DNA of 39,493 nt, taken from positions 1-39,493 of the forward strand of contig JAJQCD010000026.1 of assembly GCA_021202925.1 (NCBI GenBank). The letters run 5' to 3'. The notes beneath the pieces are model-generated. The model was not told the origin of the DNA and made no database searches. It was given only the letters and a program-made list of their open reading frames with translations. The DNA comes from Clostridiales bacterium. GTDB lineage: Bacteria > Bacillota > Clostridia > Lachnospirales > Lachnospiraceae. Shown here in pieces: positions 25,105 to 34,498 of the stretch (positions are counted from its first letter, which is position 1; each line of letters begins with the position of its first letter). Made by a program: the position numbers and the translations under genes.

Positions 25105-26178
25105 ATGAATAAGGATGAGAGGCAGAAGGCGCTTGACGCAGCCATTACACAGATTGAGAAGTCCTACGGGAAGGGATCGATTATGAGGCTGGGGGCATCC
25201 GGCGCGAATATGAATATAGAGACGATACCGACCGGTTCGATCAGTCTGGATCTGGCTCTGGGTCTGGGCGGAGTCCCGAGAGGGAGAGTCGTGGAGATTT
25301 ACGGACCGGAGTCCAGTGGTAAGACGACGGTAGCGCTGCATATGGTCGCGGAGGTTCAGAAGCGCGGCGGGATCGCCGGTTTTATTGATGCGGAGCATGC
25401 GCTGGATCCGGTGTATGCGAAGAATATCGGCGTGGATATTGACAATCTTTATATTTCCCAGCCGGACAATGGCGAGCAGGCGCTTGAGATTACCGAGACG
25501 ATGGTTCGTTCCGGAGCGATTGACATTGTGATTGTCGATTCCGTAGCGGCTCTGGTGCCGAAGGCGGAGATTGAGGGAGATATGGGCGACGCCCATGTGG
25601 GCCTTCAGGCGAGACTGATGTCCCAGGCGCTGCGGAAGCTGACCGGCGTGATCAGCAAGTCCAACTGTACGGTGATTTTCATCAATCAGCTGCGTGAGAA
25701 GGTTGGCGTGATGTACGGCAATCCGGAGACGACGACCGGAGGGCGTGCGCTGAAGTTCTACGCTTCGGTGCGTCTGGATGTGCGCAGGATTGAGTCGATC
25801 AAGCAGGCCGGAGAGGTGATCGGCAACCATGTTCGCGTGAAGGTAGTGAAGAATAAGATCGCGCCGCCGTTCAAGGAGGCGGAGTTTGATATTATGTTTG
25901 GCCAGGGGATCTCCCGTGAGGGCGACATTCTGGATCTGGCTGCGAAGGACAATGTGGTTGAGAAGAGTGGCGCCTGGTATGCGTACAATGGTGTGAAGAT
26001 CGGCCAGGGACGTGAGAACGCGAAGAAGTATCTGCTGGAGCATCCGGCGGCTTTCGCTGAGATAGAGAAGAAGGTGCGGGAGATCCATGGCCTGCAGGGG
26101 GATGTGGTCGCGCCGGAAGAGACCATTGCGGCAGATACGCCCATCTCAGAGGACGGAGCGATGGATGAGACCGTCTAA
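25105..26178 (+). CDS. recA: Recombinase RecA
   Basis: RecA forms the ATP-dependent filament on single-stranded DNA for homologous recombination and triggers LexA cleavage. The 357-residue protein has the N-terminal [14 protein letters not shown], Walker [10 protein letters not shown] (residues 67-75), [13 protein letters not shown], loop L1 [19 protein letters not shown], and [28 protein letters not shown] around loop L2. I chose ATG 25105 because GGAGGA lies 7 bases upstream; the open frame further up runs through the promoter and SOS box. An acidic C-terminal tail is present ([20 protein letters not shown]). recX overlaps the last 14 bases. Confidence 0.96.
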   Translation: MNKDERQKALDAAITQIEKSYGKGSIMRLGASGANMNIETIPTGSISLDLALGLGGVPRGRVVEIYGPESSGKTTVALHMVAEVQKRGGIAGFIDAEHALDPVYAKNIGVDIDNLYISQPDNGEQALEITETMVRSGAIDIVIVDSVAALVPKAEIEGDMGDAHVGLQARLMSQALRKLTGVISKSNCTVIFINQLREKVGVMYGNPETTTGGRALKFYASVRLDVRRIESIKQAGEVIGNHVRVKVVKNKIAPPFKEAEFDIMFGQGISREGDILDLAAKDNVVEKSGAWYAYNGVKIGQGRENAKKYLLEHPAAFAEIEKKVREIHGLQGDVVAPEETIAADTPISEDGAMDETV

Positions 26179-26632
26179 GGCAGCGGGTACGAGTGTACGT
26201 GCGTGCGCACTGTTTTTGCTGGAGTACAGAGACCGCACGGAAGCAGAGCTTCGAAGGAAGCTGTGCGAGCGTGAATATGGGGAAGAGGAGATTGAAGAAG
26301 CGATCTCCTGGCTGAAAAGCTGCCGCTATCTTGATGATGAGAGGTATTCCCATCGTTACATTGAGAGCCATATCCGCAGCCGGAGTGTGCGCCAGATCTG
26401 CGCCGAGCTTGCGCGTCGTGGCGTGTCGCGCACGGTTATCAGCTGCTGCATGGAGGAAGTGGAGGTGGATGAAGGAGCTCAGATTCGTGCCTTTCTGGAG
26501 AAAAAGGGCTTTCTGCCCGGTATGCCCGTGTCGCGGGAGGATCGCCAGAGAATCGTTGCGGCGCTGATGCGCCGCGGGTATCCGCCGGAAGCGATTTGCC
26601 GCACGATGGATGGAGAAGATCTGGACATGTGA
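26165..26632 (+). CDS. recX: Regulatory protein RecX
   Basis: RecX modulates RecA filament growth. The 155-residue product shows the helical-repeat pattern of the family: [24 protein letters not shown], then [33 protein letters not shown], then a third repeat ending [10 protein letters not shown] chose ATG 26165, which overlaps the end of recA by 14 bases with GGAG at 26155-26158, so the pair is translationally coupled and shares SOS control. A longer in-frame extension to 26087 lies entirely within recA and is unlikely to be used. Confidence 0.9.
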   Translation: MRPSKAAGTSVRACALFLLEYRDRTEAELRRKLCEREYGEEEIEEAISWLKSCRYLDDERYSHRYIESHIRSRSVRQICAELARRGVSRTVISCCMEEVEVDEGAQIRAFLEKKGFLPGMPVSREDRQRIVAALMRRGYPPEAICRTMDGEDLDM

Positions 26633-26699
26633 GACAGGATAAGCATCCGGATGATTGTTGACATTCTGCCGGGAATCTTTGAGGAACCTTCGGTAATGC

Positions 26700-26728
26700 T
26701 TGACATACTGCATAAAACAGTTTAAAAT
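26700..26728 (+). promoter_or_regulatory. rny promoter
   Basis: TTGACA (26700-26705), 17-bp spacer, TAAAAT (26723-26728), about 50 bases before the rny start. A second TTGACA at 26658 has no matching -10. Confidence 0.75.
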
Positions 26729-26777
26729 TGTAGTGTTGTATTGGTGTACAATGAAAACTAAATAAGGAGGTGCTCCT

Positions 26778-28322
26778 GTGTCAACAATCATTGCAGTTGT
26801 AATCACACTGTGTGTTGTGGCGCCCATTACCTGGGTTCTTGCTGTGAAAAACCGGATTCGTACTTATGAGTCCAAGGTCGGCACGGCAGAAGAAAAAGCC
26901 AGGGAAATCATAGATGAAGCGTTAAAGACGGCAGAGACAAAGAAGCGAGAAGCTCTCCTGGAGGCGAAGGAAGAGTCGTTGAAGACGAAGAATGAGCTGG
27001 ATAAGGAAACCAAGGACAGAAGAGCGGAGCTTCAGCGCTATGAACGGCGTGTACTGAACAAGGAAGAGAATCTGGACAAGAAAGCGGAGTCACTGGAGAA
27101 GCGGGAGATGACAATCGCATCCCATGAGGAAGCAGTAGCCAGACGACGAGCGGAGACGGAAGCGTTGTACGAGAAGGAAGTGCAGGAACTGGAACGAATT
27201 TCCGGATTGACAACGGAGCAGGCGCGAGAGATTTTGCTGCAGTCGGTAGAAGCGGATGTGAAGCACGACACGGCAAAGATGGTGAAGGAACTGGAGAACA
27301 GAGCCAAAGAAGAAGCAGACAAGAAAGCCAAGGATTATGTGGTGACCGCTATTCAGAGATGTGCGGCGGATCATGTTGCTGAGTCGACCGTGTCTGTGGT
27401 ACAGCTTCCCAATGATGAGATGAAGGGCCGCATCATCGGACGGGAAGGACGGAATATCCGTACTCTGGAGACGATGACTGGTGTAGAGCTTATCATTGAC
27501 GACACTCCGGAAGCAGTCGTATTGTCCGGGTTTGATCCGATCCGTCGTGAGGTGGCGAGGATTGCCCTGGAACGTCTGATTGTGGATGGCCGTATCCACC
27601 CGGCCAGGATAGAAGAAATGGTGGAGAAGGCGCAGCGCGAAGTGGAAGCAAATATGCGTGAGGATGGCGAGGCAGCCACCCTGGAAGTTGGTATTCACGG
27701 GATTCATCCGGAACTGGTAAAGCTTCTTGGTAAGATGAAGTTCCGAACAAGTTATGGACAGAATGCACTGAAGCATTCGATTGAGGTTGCTCAGTTAGCC
27801 GGTCTTCTGGCGGCTGAGGTAGGAGTCGATGTCCGTATGGCAAAACGTGCCGGACTATTACATGATATTGGTAAGTCCATTGACCATGAGATGGAGGGAT
27901 CTCACGTGCAGCTCGGCGCAGAGCTTTGCAGGAAGTATAAGGAATCCGCGATTATTGTGAATGCGGTGGAGTCCCATCATGGCGATGTTGAGCCGCAGAG
28001 CCTGGTTGCGTGTCTGGTTCAGGCTGCAGATACGATATCAGCAGCGAGACCGGGTGCAAGACGTGAGACTCTGGAAACATACACGAACCGGTTGAAACAG
28101 CTGGAAGAGATTACCGGTTCATTCAAGGGTGTTGACAAGTCGTATGCCATTCAGGCTGGCCGTGAGGTGCGTATTATGGTGATACCGGAACAGGTCAGCG
28201 ATGACGATATGGTACTGATGGCACGCGAGATTTCAAAGCGAATCGAAAATGAGCTGGAGTATCCGGGACAGATCAAGGTAAATGTCATTCGAGAGTCCCG
28301 TGCGACAGATTACGCAAAATAA
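26778..28322 (+). CDS. rny: Ribonuclease Y
   Basis: RNase Y is the membrane-bound endoribonuclease that starts mRNA decay in many Gram-positive bacteria. The 514 residues are in the usual order: an N-terminal membrane helix ([20 protein letters not shown]), a long charged coiled coil (about 25-200), a KH domain with [15 protein letters not shown] (about 217-232), and an HD domain with [17 protein letters not shown] (about 360) and ESHHGD. It starts with GTG at 26778 after AAGGAGG. It has its own promoter at 26700 and a terminator at 28389, so it is a single-gene unit. Confidence 0.95.
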   Translation: MSTIIAVVITLCVVAPITWVLAVKNRIRTYESKVGTAEEKAREIIDEALKTAETKKREALLEAKEESLKTKNELDKETKDRRAELQRYERRVLNKEENLDKKAESLEKREMTIASHEEAVARRRAETEALYEKEVQELERISGLTTEQAREILLQSVEADVKHDTAKMVKELENRAKEEADKKAKDYVVTAIQRCAADHVAESTVSVVQLPNDEMKGRIIGREGRNIRTLETMTGVELIIDDTPEAVVLSGFDPIRREVARIALERLIVDGRIHPARIEEMVEKAQREVEANMREDGEAATLEVGIHGIHPELVKLLGKMKFRTSYGQNALKHSIEVAQLAGLLAAEVGVDVRMAKRAGLLHDIGKSIDHEMEGSHVQLGAELCRKYKESAIIVNAVESHHGDVEPQSLVACLVQAADTISAARPGARRETLETYTNRLKQLEEITGSFKGVDKSYAIQAGREVRIMVIPEQVSDDDMVLMAREISKRIENELEYPGQIKVNVIRESRATDYAK

Positions 28323-28388
28323 CAGCTTCGAAAACGACAGGATCTGCCATTGGCAGGTTCTTCCATATGCTATGACAGACAAAAGAAA

Positions 28389-28425
28389 AGTTCCGTGGGG
28401 AAGAGATTCCTCGCGGGACTTTTTG
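28389..28425 (+). terminator. Terminator after rny
   Basis: AGTTCCGTGGGG (28389-28400) pairs with CCTCGCGGGACT (28409-28420), including G-U pairs, followed by TTTTT. Confidence 0.75.
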
Positions 28426-28486
28426 ATTGTTGTTCGAATGGATTCTTACAATTTGTGTGTGTAAGTTTAAGAATTTTGGAACTGCC

Positions 28487-28515
28487 TTGACAGAAACAGA
28501 CAGATGTAATAGAGT
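28487..28515 (+). promoter_or_regulatory. Promoter of the exported wall protein at 28600
   Basis: TTGACA (28487-28492), 17-bp spacer, TAGAGT (28510-28515). The -35 is perfect and the -10 is weaker. Confidence 0.5.
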
Positions 28516-28599
28516 GAAGATATCAATACAGGACGTGAGAATGGCAGGGTGAGCGAGACAGTTTTTTGGTCGTTGTCTCGAAAGAAATGGAGGGAACTT

Positions 28600-29577
28600 A
28601 TGAGAAGCGGACGAGGAATCGGGCGGATTCTGATGATACTATGTGCGATGACAGTGTTTTTTGTCACACCGACAATGGCGGAGACGAAGAAGAAGATATC
28701 CTCGGTGAATATATCGGTAGAAGCGGATATCAAACCGGGTGCCAGGTTTGGCACGGAGACGGTTGAGGTAGAGACGAGAAGTGAGAAATATTATTTTGAT
28801 TACTATGACCTGGATATGGAAGGATTTGAGTGGGAAGCAGATATGGTTCCCCAGATCGTGATCTATCTGCGGGCGGAGTCGGGGTATTATTTTTCTCTGA
28901 CGAATGCCAGTTCCGTGAAGCTGAATGGCGCGACTTATGTGAAGGCGAGTAAGCAGGATTCTTCACAGACGCTGAAGCTGACGGTGAAGCTGACGTCCTT
29001 AAAGGAGAGTGTGGCGGATCTTGAGGAGGTGACGCTGACGGACAATGGATACGCGATGTGGGATGAGGTTCAGGGTGCTGCGACCTATGAACTCAGACTA
29101 TATCGAAATGATCAGGCGATCGGCGTCACTCCGCAGAGCACGGATGAGTTGAGCTACAATTATCAGAGTATGATGAATAAGGCCGGTACCTATTATGTGA
29201 AGGTGCGGCCAGTGAACGGTGTGAATACATCGAACAAGGGAGACTGGGTTTCATCGGATTCCATCACGCTCAGCAGGGAACAGGCGTCTGTTCTGCGGAA
29301 GGGAGAGGGAGGCGCAATGCCGATGACCAGAGAGTGGGTCAGTGATGAGAACGGCTGGCGGTATCAGCACAGAGACAGTTCCTATACGCAAAACGGCTGG
29401 GAAGAGATTAAGGGTGAATGGTATTTCTTCGATGAGAACGGTTATATGCAGACCGGCTGGATCGAATGGAACGATGAGCGGTATTACTGTGACAATTCCG
29501 GAAAGATGCTTCGCAATACGATTACGCCGGATGGTACGATCCTGAACAGCCAGGGGACGCCGAAGACCGGAAACTGA
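28600..29577 (+). CDS. Exported cell-wall-binding protein (intact paralogue of the broken gene at 12492)
   Basis: The 325 residues begin with a signal peptide (GIGRILMILCAMTVFFVTPTMA, cleavage before ETKK). A beta-rich domain follows (ISSVNISVEADIKPG, VTLTDNGYAMWDEVQGA), then a fibronectin-III-like part (ATYELRLYRNDQ, GTYYVKVRPVNGVN). The tail holds three wall-binding repeats (GWRYQHRDSSYTQNGW, GEWYFFDENGYMQTGW, RYYCDNSGKM). I chose ATG 28600 with GGAGGG just upstream; the frame extends to 28549 without a better site. The protein aligns along its length with the product at 12492-13823 and has Gln where that gene has TAG. Its function beyond wall attachment is unknown. Confidence 0.82.
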   Translation: MRSGRGIGRILMILCAMTVFFVTPTMAETKKKISSVNISVEADIKPGARFGTETVEVETRSEKYYFDYYDLDMEGFEWEADMVPQIVIYLRAESGYYFSLTNASSVKLNGATYVKASKQDSSQTLKLTVKLTSLKESVADLEEVTLTDNGYAMWDEVQGAATYELRLYRNDQAIGVTPQSTDELSYNYQSMMNKAGTYYVKVRPVNGVNTSNKGDWVSSDSITLSREQASVLRKGEGGAMPMTREWVSDENGWRYQHRDSSYTQNGWEEIKGEWYFFDENGYMQTGWIEWNDERYYCDNSGKMLRNTITPDGTILNSQGTPKTGN

Positions 29578-29595
29578 CGATATCAATATGGTTAT

Positions 29596-30630
29596 TCAGG
29601 ACCCTGCCGGGATGGCGGGGTCTTTCATTTGCCAGGCACGGTTATGCTCTTTGGTTTGCGAATCGCGGATCGTCTCCGAACGGTGTGCCGACAGGAAGCG
29701 GGTCAGCTGATAACAGTCGATCCAGATTTCATTGCTTCCGTCTTTCTGCGATTCATCGAAAATGAGCTGGAGACCAAAATGGAGATGCGGTTCATCAATG
29801 TTGTTGGTGTTTTCGGTCCGGCTGTAGCCGGTACGGCCGAGGTAGCCGATCACATCTCCTGCCTGAACGGTGCATCCTTCCGACAGCGATTTGTGATAGG
29901 GGTAATTTTTTCGCAGATGGGCGTAATAATAGTATCTTTTTCGGTCGAAGCTGCGGATGCCGATGCGCCAGCCGCCGTATTGATTCCAGCCGAGAGCTTC
30001 CACATAGCCGGATTCCACGCAGATGATGGGAGTCCCAACCTGTCCCATCAGGTCGTGCCCCAGATGTTCCCGCTGGTATCCGTAACTGCGGGAGGCACCA
30101 AAGTCGTCGTAGTCATTGTAAGGGAAATAGCGGGCAATCGGGGAGAATGCTTTCAGGCCATATTTGCTGACCCAGACGATGGCTTCAGAGTCATCCGTCT
30201 CCTGAATCTCGTACGGCCCGACCATTCCGCCGAGGACGGCATCGTAGGCTTCCCGATAATAGGAATAATATTTCATATCTGCCGTCAGCTCGCTCATGGT
30301 TGTGCCCTGCTGCAGATTTTGAACGAGAGCGTCCAGGTTTGCTTTCTGATAGCGGGAGAAATCACCGCCGTATCGTGCGCCCAGATAAGCAAGAAGGTCA
30401 ATCCAGTTCAGATGGATGGTCTGGCCGTAGCTGTCCACATCATAACGAAGCGCATCGTTCATCGCTTCTGCGGTGACGTTAAAGTCTACCCATTTGATAT
30501 AGCTGTTTTCGGTATCCGAAACGGTGACCGGAAGGATGCGGTGATATACCTGCAGGCAGACTCCGGTAATGACAAAAGCCGCGGCCAGAGTAAGCCAGAG
30601 CACGTGGAATTGATGATATAGCCATCTCAT
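29596..30630 (-). CDS. Membrane-anchored M23 (LytM-type) metallopeptidase
   Basis: This 344-residue protein has an N-terminal membrane helix (VLWLTLAAAFVITGVCLQVY), an extracytoplasmic region of about 150 residues, and a C-terminal M23 domain. Zinc ligands are visible as His189 and Asp193 in HLGHD and His284 in PHLHFG, with His282 in the same HxH motif. VGTPI, GDVIGYLGRTG and the strand YYYYAHL are also typical. Such enzymes cut peptidoglycan cross-links. The start ATG (30630-30628) has GAGG 8 bases upstream. It is divergent from fbp and convergent with the wall-binding protein gene. Its last codons lie within that gene's terminator hairpin. Confidence 0.88.
   Translation of the reverse strand: MRWLYHQFHVLWLTLAAAFVITGVCLQVYHRILPVTVSDTENSYIKWVDFNVTAEAMNDALRYDVDSYGQTIHLNWIDLLAYLGARYGGDFSRYQKANLDALVQNLQQGTTMSELTADMKYYSYYREAYDAVLGGMVGPYEIQETDDSEAIVWVSKYGLKAFSPIARYFPYNDYDDFGASRSYGYQREHLGHDLMGQVGTPIICVESGYVEALGWNQYGGWRIGIRSFDRKRYYYYAHLRKNYPYHKSLSEGCTVQAGDVIGYLGRTGYSRTENTNNIDEPHLHFGLQLIFDESQKDGSNEIWIDCYQLTRFLSAHRSETIRDSQTKEHNRAWQMKDPAIPAGS
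29600..29626. terminator. Terminator hairpin overlapping the 3' end of the M23 gene
   Basis: GACCCTGCC (29600-29608) pairs with GGCGGGGTC (29614-29622), followed by TTTC. It serves the plus-strand wall protein but also encodes the last residues (DPAIPAG) of the minus-strand peptidase. Confidence 0.65.
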
Positions 30631-30699
30631 TGAGCAAACCTCGCGAAGGGATAAAGGACTCTGCTGCTAAGAATACGCGAATTGTCTTTGGTTTAGAAC

Positions 30700-30728
30700 T
30701 TTTCATTTCAGAAATAGTGTGCTACTAT
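30700..30728 (+). promoter_or_regulatory. Possible fbp promoter
   Basis: TTTTCA (30700-30705), 17-bp spacer, TACTAT (30723-30728), 64 bases before the fbp start. The -35 matches only 4 of 6 bases. Confidence 0.4.
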
Positions 30729-30791
30729 GAAGAAAAAGAAATCGACCGGATGGCCGGTCGTACTATATTTGCAGAGGTGGGGAGGATTGTA

Positions 30792-32738
30792 ATGAGAGAT
30801 CTGGCATATTTGAAACTGTTGGCCCGGGAGTATCCGACGGTTCGCGCAGCGAGCAGCGAGATGATTAACCTGAACGCAATTTGCGGCCTGCCGAAGGGAA
30901 CCGAATATTTTTTCAGCGACCTGCATGGCGAGTATGAGGCATTTATTCATTTGCTTCGCAGCGCATCCGGTGTGATTCGTGTAAAGATCCGGGATACCTT
31001 TGGTTATGTGATTCCGGAAGAGGAGCAGGTTGAGCTGGCGAACCTGATTTATTACCCGGACCGCAATCTGACAAAGATGAGACGTGAGGGGAAGATCACG
31101 GATGACTGGAGACGGATTACGATTTACCGCCTGGTCGAGATCGGAAAGGCGGTTGGTTCGAAATACACCCGCTCGAAGGTTCGCAAGAAGATGCCGAAGG
31201 ATTTTGATTATGTAATGGATGAACTGCTCCATGTGGATTATAATGAGGAGAATAAACGGGTTTACTTCGAGGAGATTATCCGTTCCATCATTGAGACGCC
31301 GGTGGCGGACAATTTTATCATTGCGCTCTGTGAACTGATCCAGAATCTGGTTATTGACAGTTTGCATATCATCGGCGATATTTTTGACCGTGGCCCACGG
31401 GCAGATATTATTATGGAGGAACTCAGAAATTTCCACGATGTGGATATTCAGTGGGGGAATCACGATATTTCCTGGATGGGAGCGGCGACGGGGAATCCGG
31501 CCTGTGTATGCAATGTCCTGCGGATTGCGATCAGCTACAATAGCTTTGATGTCCTGGAGGATGGGTACGGGATCAATCTCCGTCCGCTTTCCATGTATGC
31601 CTCCCGGGTGTATCGGGATGATCCGTGCGAGCGTTTCCAGCCGAAGATTCTGGATGAGAATATTTACGACGCCGTGGATCCGGGGCTGGCGGCGAAGATG
31701 CACAAGGCGATTACAGTGATTCAGCTGAAAGTGGAGAATCAGATCATTCATCGCCATCCGGAGTATGAGATGGAGCATCGGCTGTTGCTGGAAGCGATTG
31801 ATTATACGAACTGGACGGTGACGATAGAGGGAAAGGTCTATCCGATGCTGGATACCCGGTTCCCGACAATCGATCCGGCCGATCCATTGAAACTGACAGA
31901 GGAAGAGGAGGAACTGCTGCAGACGCTGGTGATGTCATTCTGGCACAGTGATCTGCTGCAGAAGCACATTCGCTTCCTGTATTCGCATGGCGATGTTTAT
32001 AAGTGCTGTAACGGGAATCTGCTGTACCATGGCTGCATCCCGATGAAGGAGGACGGCAGCTTTGAGACAATGATGTGCAACGGCAGACCGTTGGCCGGAA
32101 AAGCGCTGATGGATTACATCAGTACGCAGGTGCGTAAGGCATATTTTCTGGAAGAGGGAGTCGCAGAGAAGGAGGACGCCAGAGATTTCATGTGGTATCT
32201 GTGGGCCGGTGCCAAATCTCCGGTGTTCGGCAAGGACAAGATGGCGACCTTTGAGAATTATTTTGTGGAAGACAAAGCGACACACAAGGAGCATTTCAAT
32301 CCTTATTATCAGCTCAGTCATCAGGAAGCGGTGTGCGACCGGATTTTCCGGGAATTCGGACTGCCGACGGAGGGTTCTCATATCATCAACGGACATGTGC
32401 CGGTTAAGATCAAGGATGGCGAGACGCCGGTGAAGGCGGGCGGCAAACTGTTTGTCATTGACGGCGGGCTTTCCAAGGCCTATCAGGGGAAGACAGGAAT
32501 CGCCGGATATACTTTGATCTACAATTCGCATCATCTGGCGCTGGCGGAGCATATGCCGTTCCATCCGGATCAGGAGAATACGCCGCGGGTGGCGATCGTG
32601 GAGAAGATGAAATCCCGCGTCATGGTGGCGGACACAGACGATGGCGTAGAGATTCGGGAGAAGATAGAGGATTTGAAAGAACTGGTGGCAGCGTATCGTC
32701 GCGGCGATCTGAAAGAAGGTTCCCGCAGACGTAAATGA
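30792..32738 (+). CDS. fbp: Fructose-1,6-bisphosphatase, class III (Firmicutes type)
   Basis: This enzyme removes the 1-phosphate from fructose 1,6-bisphosphate in gluconeogenesis. The 648-residue length and sequence match the B. subtilis-type class III enzyme, a metallophosphatase-fold protein unrelated to E. coli Fbp. Motifs visible are FFSDLHGEYEAF, IGDIFDRGPRAD, WGNHDISWMG, SHGDVYKCCNGNLLYHGCIP and INGHVPVKIKDGE. I chose ATG 30792 after GGGAGG; the open frame upstream to 30630 runs through the promoter region and lacks a ribosome site. The DUF1700 gene follows 40 bases downstream and may share its transcript. Confidence 0.94.
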   Translation: MRDLAYLKLLAREYPTVRAASSEMINLNAICGLPKGTEYFFSDLHGEYEAFIHLLRSASGVIRVKIRDTFGYVIPEEEQVELANLIYYPDRNLTKMRREGKITDDWRRITIYRLVEIGKAVGSKYTRSKVRKKMPKDFDYVMDELLHVDYNEENKRVYFEEIIRSIIETPVADNFIIALCELIQNLVIDSLHIIGDIFDRGPRADIIMEELRNFHDVDIQWGNHDISWMGAATGNPACVCNVLRIAISYNSFDVLEDGYGINLRPLSMYASRVYRDDPCERFQPKILDENIYDAVDPGLAAKMHKAITVIQLKVENQIIHRHPEYEMEHRLLLEAIDYTNWTVTIEGKVYPMLDTRFPTIDPADPLKLTEEEEELLQTLVMSFWHSDLLQKHIRFLYSHGDVYKCCNGNLLYHGCIPMKEDGSFETMMCNGRPLAGKALMDYISTQVRKAYFLEEGVAEKEDARDFMWYLWAGAKSPVFGKDKMATFENYFVEDKATHKEHFNPYYQLSHQEAVCDRIFREFGLPTEGSHIINGHVPVKIKDGETPVKAGGKLFVIDGGLSKAYQGKTGIAGYTLIYNSHHLALAEHMPFHPDQENTPRVAIVEKMKSRVMVADTDDGVEIREKIEDLKELVAAYRRGDLKEGSRRRK

Positions 32739-32778
32739 GGAAGATTCAGGCTTCAAATGACTGACAAAGGAGAATCGG

Positions 32779-33285
32779 ATGAACAGAGGAGAGTTTTTGC
32801 AGGGTCTGCAGAATGCCCTTTCCGGGAAGGTTCCACCTGTCGTGGTTCGGGATAACCTGAACTATTACAATGATTATATCCGCGGCGAGGTGCAGAAGGG
32901 TCGCGATGAGCGGGATGTGATGGAGGAACTGGGCGATCCCCGGCTGATTGCCAGAACCATCATCGACACGACGCCGGATGCAGGCGATGGGATGTATGAG
33001 GAGTATCGCCCGTTTGGTTCCTATGTGGGCGGAGCAGGCAGTACAGAATGGGAGAAATCAGAATCGGGTGCAGGGGCTTCTCCGGAGGATGTATTTGGCA
33101 GACAGATTCATTATTTTGACCTCAGCAAATGGTATTGGAAGGTTCTTGCTGTTGTGATCGTCATTCTGGTTATGACCGTCGTGATTACGATTGTGACCGG
33201 ATTGCTGGCGTTTCTGATTCCGCTTCTTCCGGCTATTATTGTCGTGTGTTTTATTATGTGGTTTATTCAGCGATATGGGGGATAA
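32779..33285 (+). CDS. DUF1700 (HAAS-type) membrane protein
   Basis: This 168-residue protein has an N-terminal helical region (MNRGEFLQGLQNALSGKVP, NYYNDYIRGEVQKGRDERDVMEELGDPRLIARTII) typical of DUF1700/HAAS proteins. A polar linker follows, then a hydrophobic C-terminal part with one long or two membrane helices (VLAVVIVILVMTVVITIVTGLLAFLIPLLPAIIVVCFI). In many Bacillota such proteins pair with PadR regulators, but none is adjacent here. The start ATG 32779 has AAAGGAG upstream. Its role is unknown. Position after fbp suggests co-transcription only. Confidence 0.78.
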   Translation: MNRGEFLQGLQNALSGKVPPVVVRDNLNYYNDYIRGEVQKGRDERDVMEELGDPRLIARTIIDTTPDAGDGMYEEYRPFGSYVGGAGSTEWEKSESGAGASPEDVFGRQIHYFDLSKWYWKVLAVVIVILVMTVVITIVTGLLAFLIPLLPAIIVVCFIMWFIQRYGG

Positions 33286-33307
33286 TCGAACTTTCTAGAA
33301 ATAAAGG

Positions 33308-33336
33308 TTGACGAAGCGGACAGGCGTGTGTATAAT
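33308..33336 (+). promoter_or_regulatory. Promoter of the NlpC/P60 hydrolase
   Basis: TTGACG (33308-33313), 17-bp spacer, TATAAT (33331-33336), 101 bases before the start codon. It shares TTGACGAAGCG and a GGCG in the spacer with the promoter at 14321. Confidence 0.8.
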
Positions 33337-33436
33337 AATCATGTAACAAATTTAACATTTGCGTAACATTTTGGCCCTGGACAGGGATTCATTTAGAACA
33401 GGACGCCGGATGGTTTACAGGAATGGGAGTGTTTGC

Positions 33437-34204
33437 ATGATGAAATCAGTGATATACATGACAGCGGCAGCGTTGACAGTGGGAACGATGCTGTGGACAG
33501 CTCCGATGGCGGTATATGCGGGCGAGATCAATAAGGCAGTACTTATTTCCGAGACACTTGAGATAGAGGAAACGACGACGGTGGTGGAGGATACCGAAGA
33601 GACGGATCCGGTGGTTCAGGCAGGGGAGACCAGGACGGCTCAGGTGAAAGCCCCTGAGAGCAGGTCGGAAGCGATCCGGGTCGAATCGACAGTTGAGTCG
33701 AAGATGGAGACGACTGGCGAAACGGATGACGAGACAGCTGACAAAGAAGATTCGGAGGCTGTTGCGGAAGAAGACGAGGCATTGGAGCATACGGAAGCGG
33801 TGGCTTCTGAGTTTGAGGCGACGGAAGCGGTGAGCGCAGCGAATGTGAGACAAAACGTTGTCAACTACGCGCTTCAGTTCCTTGGTGGTAAATATCGTGA
33901 TGGCGGCAATGACCCACACAGTGGTGTTGACTGTTCCGGATTTGTCCGTTATGTCATGCAGAACGGAGCGGGGATTTCGATGAACCGTTCGTCTGTTTCT
34001 CAGGCAACGCAGGGACGATCGATCAGTTCCAGTGAGATGCAGCCCGGAGATCTGGTTTTTTACGGAGAGGGCTCCAGGATCAACCATGTGGGGATGTACA
34101 TAGGCAATGGACAGATTGTTCATGCTTCAACCTATAAGACCGGGATCAAGATATCAAAGTGGAATTACCGTGACCCGATCAAGATTATCAGTATGTTTGG
34201 CTGA
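33437..34204 (+). CDS. Secreted NlpC/P60 peptidoglycan hydrolase with acidic linker
   Basis: This 255-residue protein has a signal peptide (MMKSVIYMTAAALTVGTMLWTAPMAVYA, cleavage before GEIN), a Glu/Thr-rich acidic linker of about 110 residues, and a C-terminal NlpC/P60 domain. The catalytic Cys166 is in GVDCSGFVRYV, His217 in RINHVGMYIGNG and a further His229 in QIVHAST. Such enzymes cut between D-Glu and the diamino acid of stem peptides. I chose ATG 33437 (or 33440) with GGGAG upstream; an in-frame extension to 33359 covers the promoter leader. The acidic linker resembles that of the NEAT protein in composition and may reach through the wall. Confidence 0.88.
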   Translation: MMKSVIYMTAAALTVGTMLWTAPMAVYAGEINKAVLISETLEIEETTTVVEDTEETDPVVQAGETRTAQVKAPESRSEAIRVESTVESKMETTGETDDETADKEDSEAVAEEDEALEHTEAVASEFEATEAVSAANVRQNVVNYALQFLGGKYRDGGNDPHSGVDCSGFVRYVMQNGAGISMNRSSVSQATQGRSISSSEMQPGDLVFYGEGSRINHVGMYIGNGQIVHASTYKTGIKISKWNYRDPIKIISMFG

Positions 34205-34232
34205 GTGACAATTACATAGGAAGAAAGAAAAG

Positions 34233-34266
34233 GGAAAGCGACTTGGGATCGGTGCTTTCCTTTTTT
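34233..34266 (+). terminator. Terminator after the NlpC/P60 gene
   Basis: GGAAAGC (34233-34239) pairs with GCTTTCC (34254-34260), followed directly by TTTTTT (34261-34266). Confidence 0.8.
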
Positions 34267-34295
34267 GTATGTGCAGGAAGAAAACATGGACATGG

Positions 34296-34328
34296 AAAGA
34301 GCCGGACAGGGGAGCTGTCTGGCTCTTT
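34296..34328. terminator. Second, bidirectional terminator-like hairpin
   Basis: AAAGAGCCGGACAG (34296-34309) pairs with CTGTCTGGCTCTTT (34315-34328) around a 5-nt loop, with a single G-U pair. The A-rich and T-rich ends let it work in both directions. Confidence 0.7.
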
Positions 34329-34358
34329 CTGAGGGGAGTATAAATAATTAATAAGGCT

Positions 34359-34393
34359 GAAGAAAATGATTTTAAGGGAAATCAGTTTTCTTC
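34359..34393. other. AT-rich hairpin in the gap after the NlpC/P60 gene
   Basis: GAAGAAAATGATTT (34359-34372) pairs with AAATCA and TTTTCTTC (34379-34393), with one bulged base. It is the third stable hairpin in the 411-base gene-free stretch 34205-34615. No clear gene lies in that stretch. Confidence 0.5.
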
Positions 34394-34449
34394 TCGTTTA
34401 TTATATGATATTCATGGGAAAATTGCAAGAAGCATCGGATGAACATTCG

Positions 34450-34498
34450 GAATGTTACGGCAGACCATATACCGGCCTGTCTGTCTGCAGGTTTTTTT
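34450..34498 (+). terminator. Possible terminator with long T-run
   Basis: GCAGAC near 34450 can pair with GTCTGC near 34483, followed by TTTTTTT (34492-34498). The stem is short and the loop large, but the T-run is strong. It could end a small RNA made from the gap. Confidence 0.35.

Noticed and set aside
29629-30621. 330-codon plus-strand open frame opposite the M23 peptidase
   Set aside because: No ribosome site or recognised domain. The minus-strand gene has clear zinc-binding motifs.
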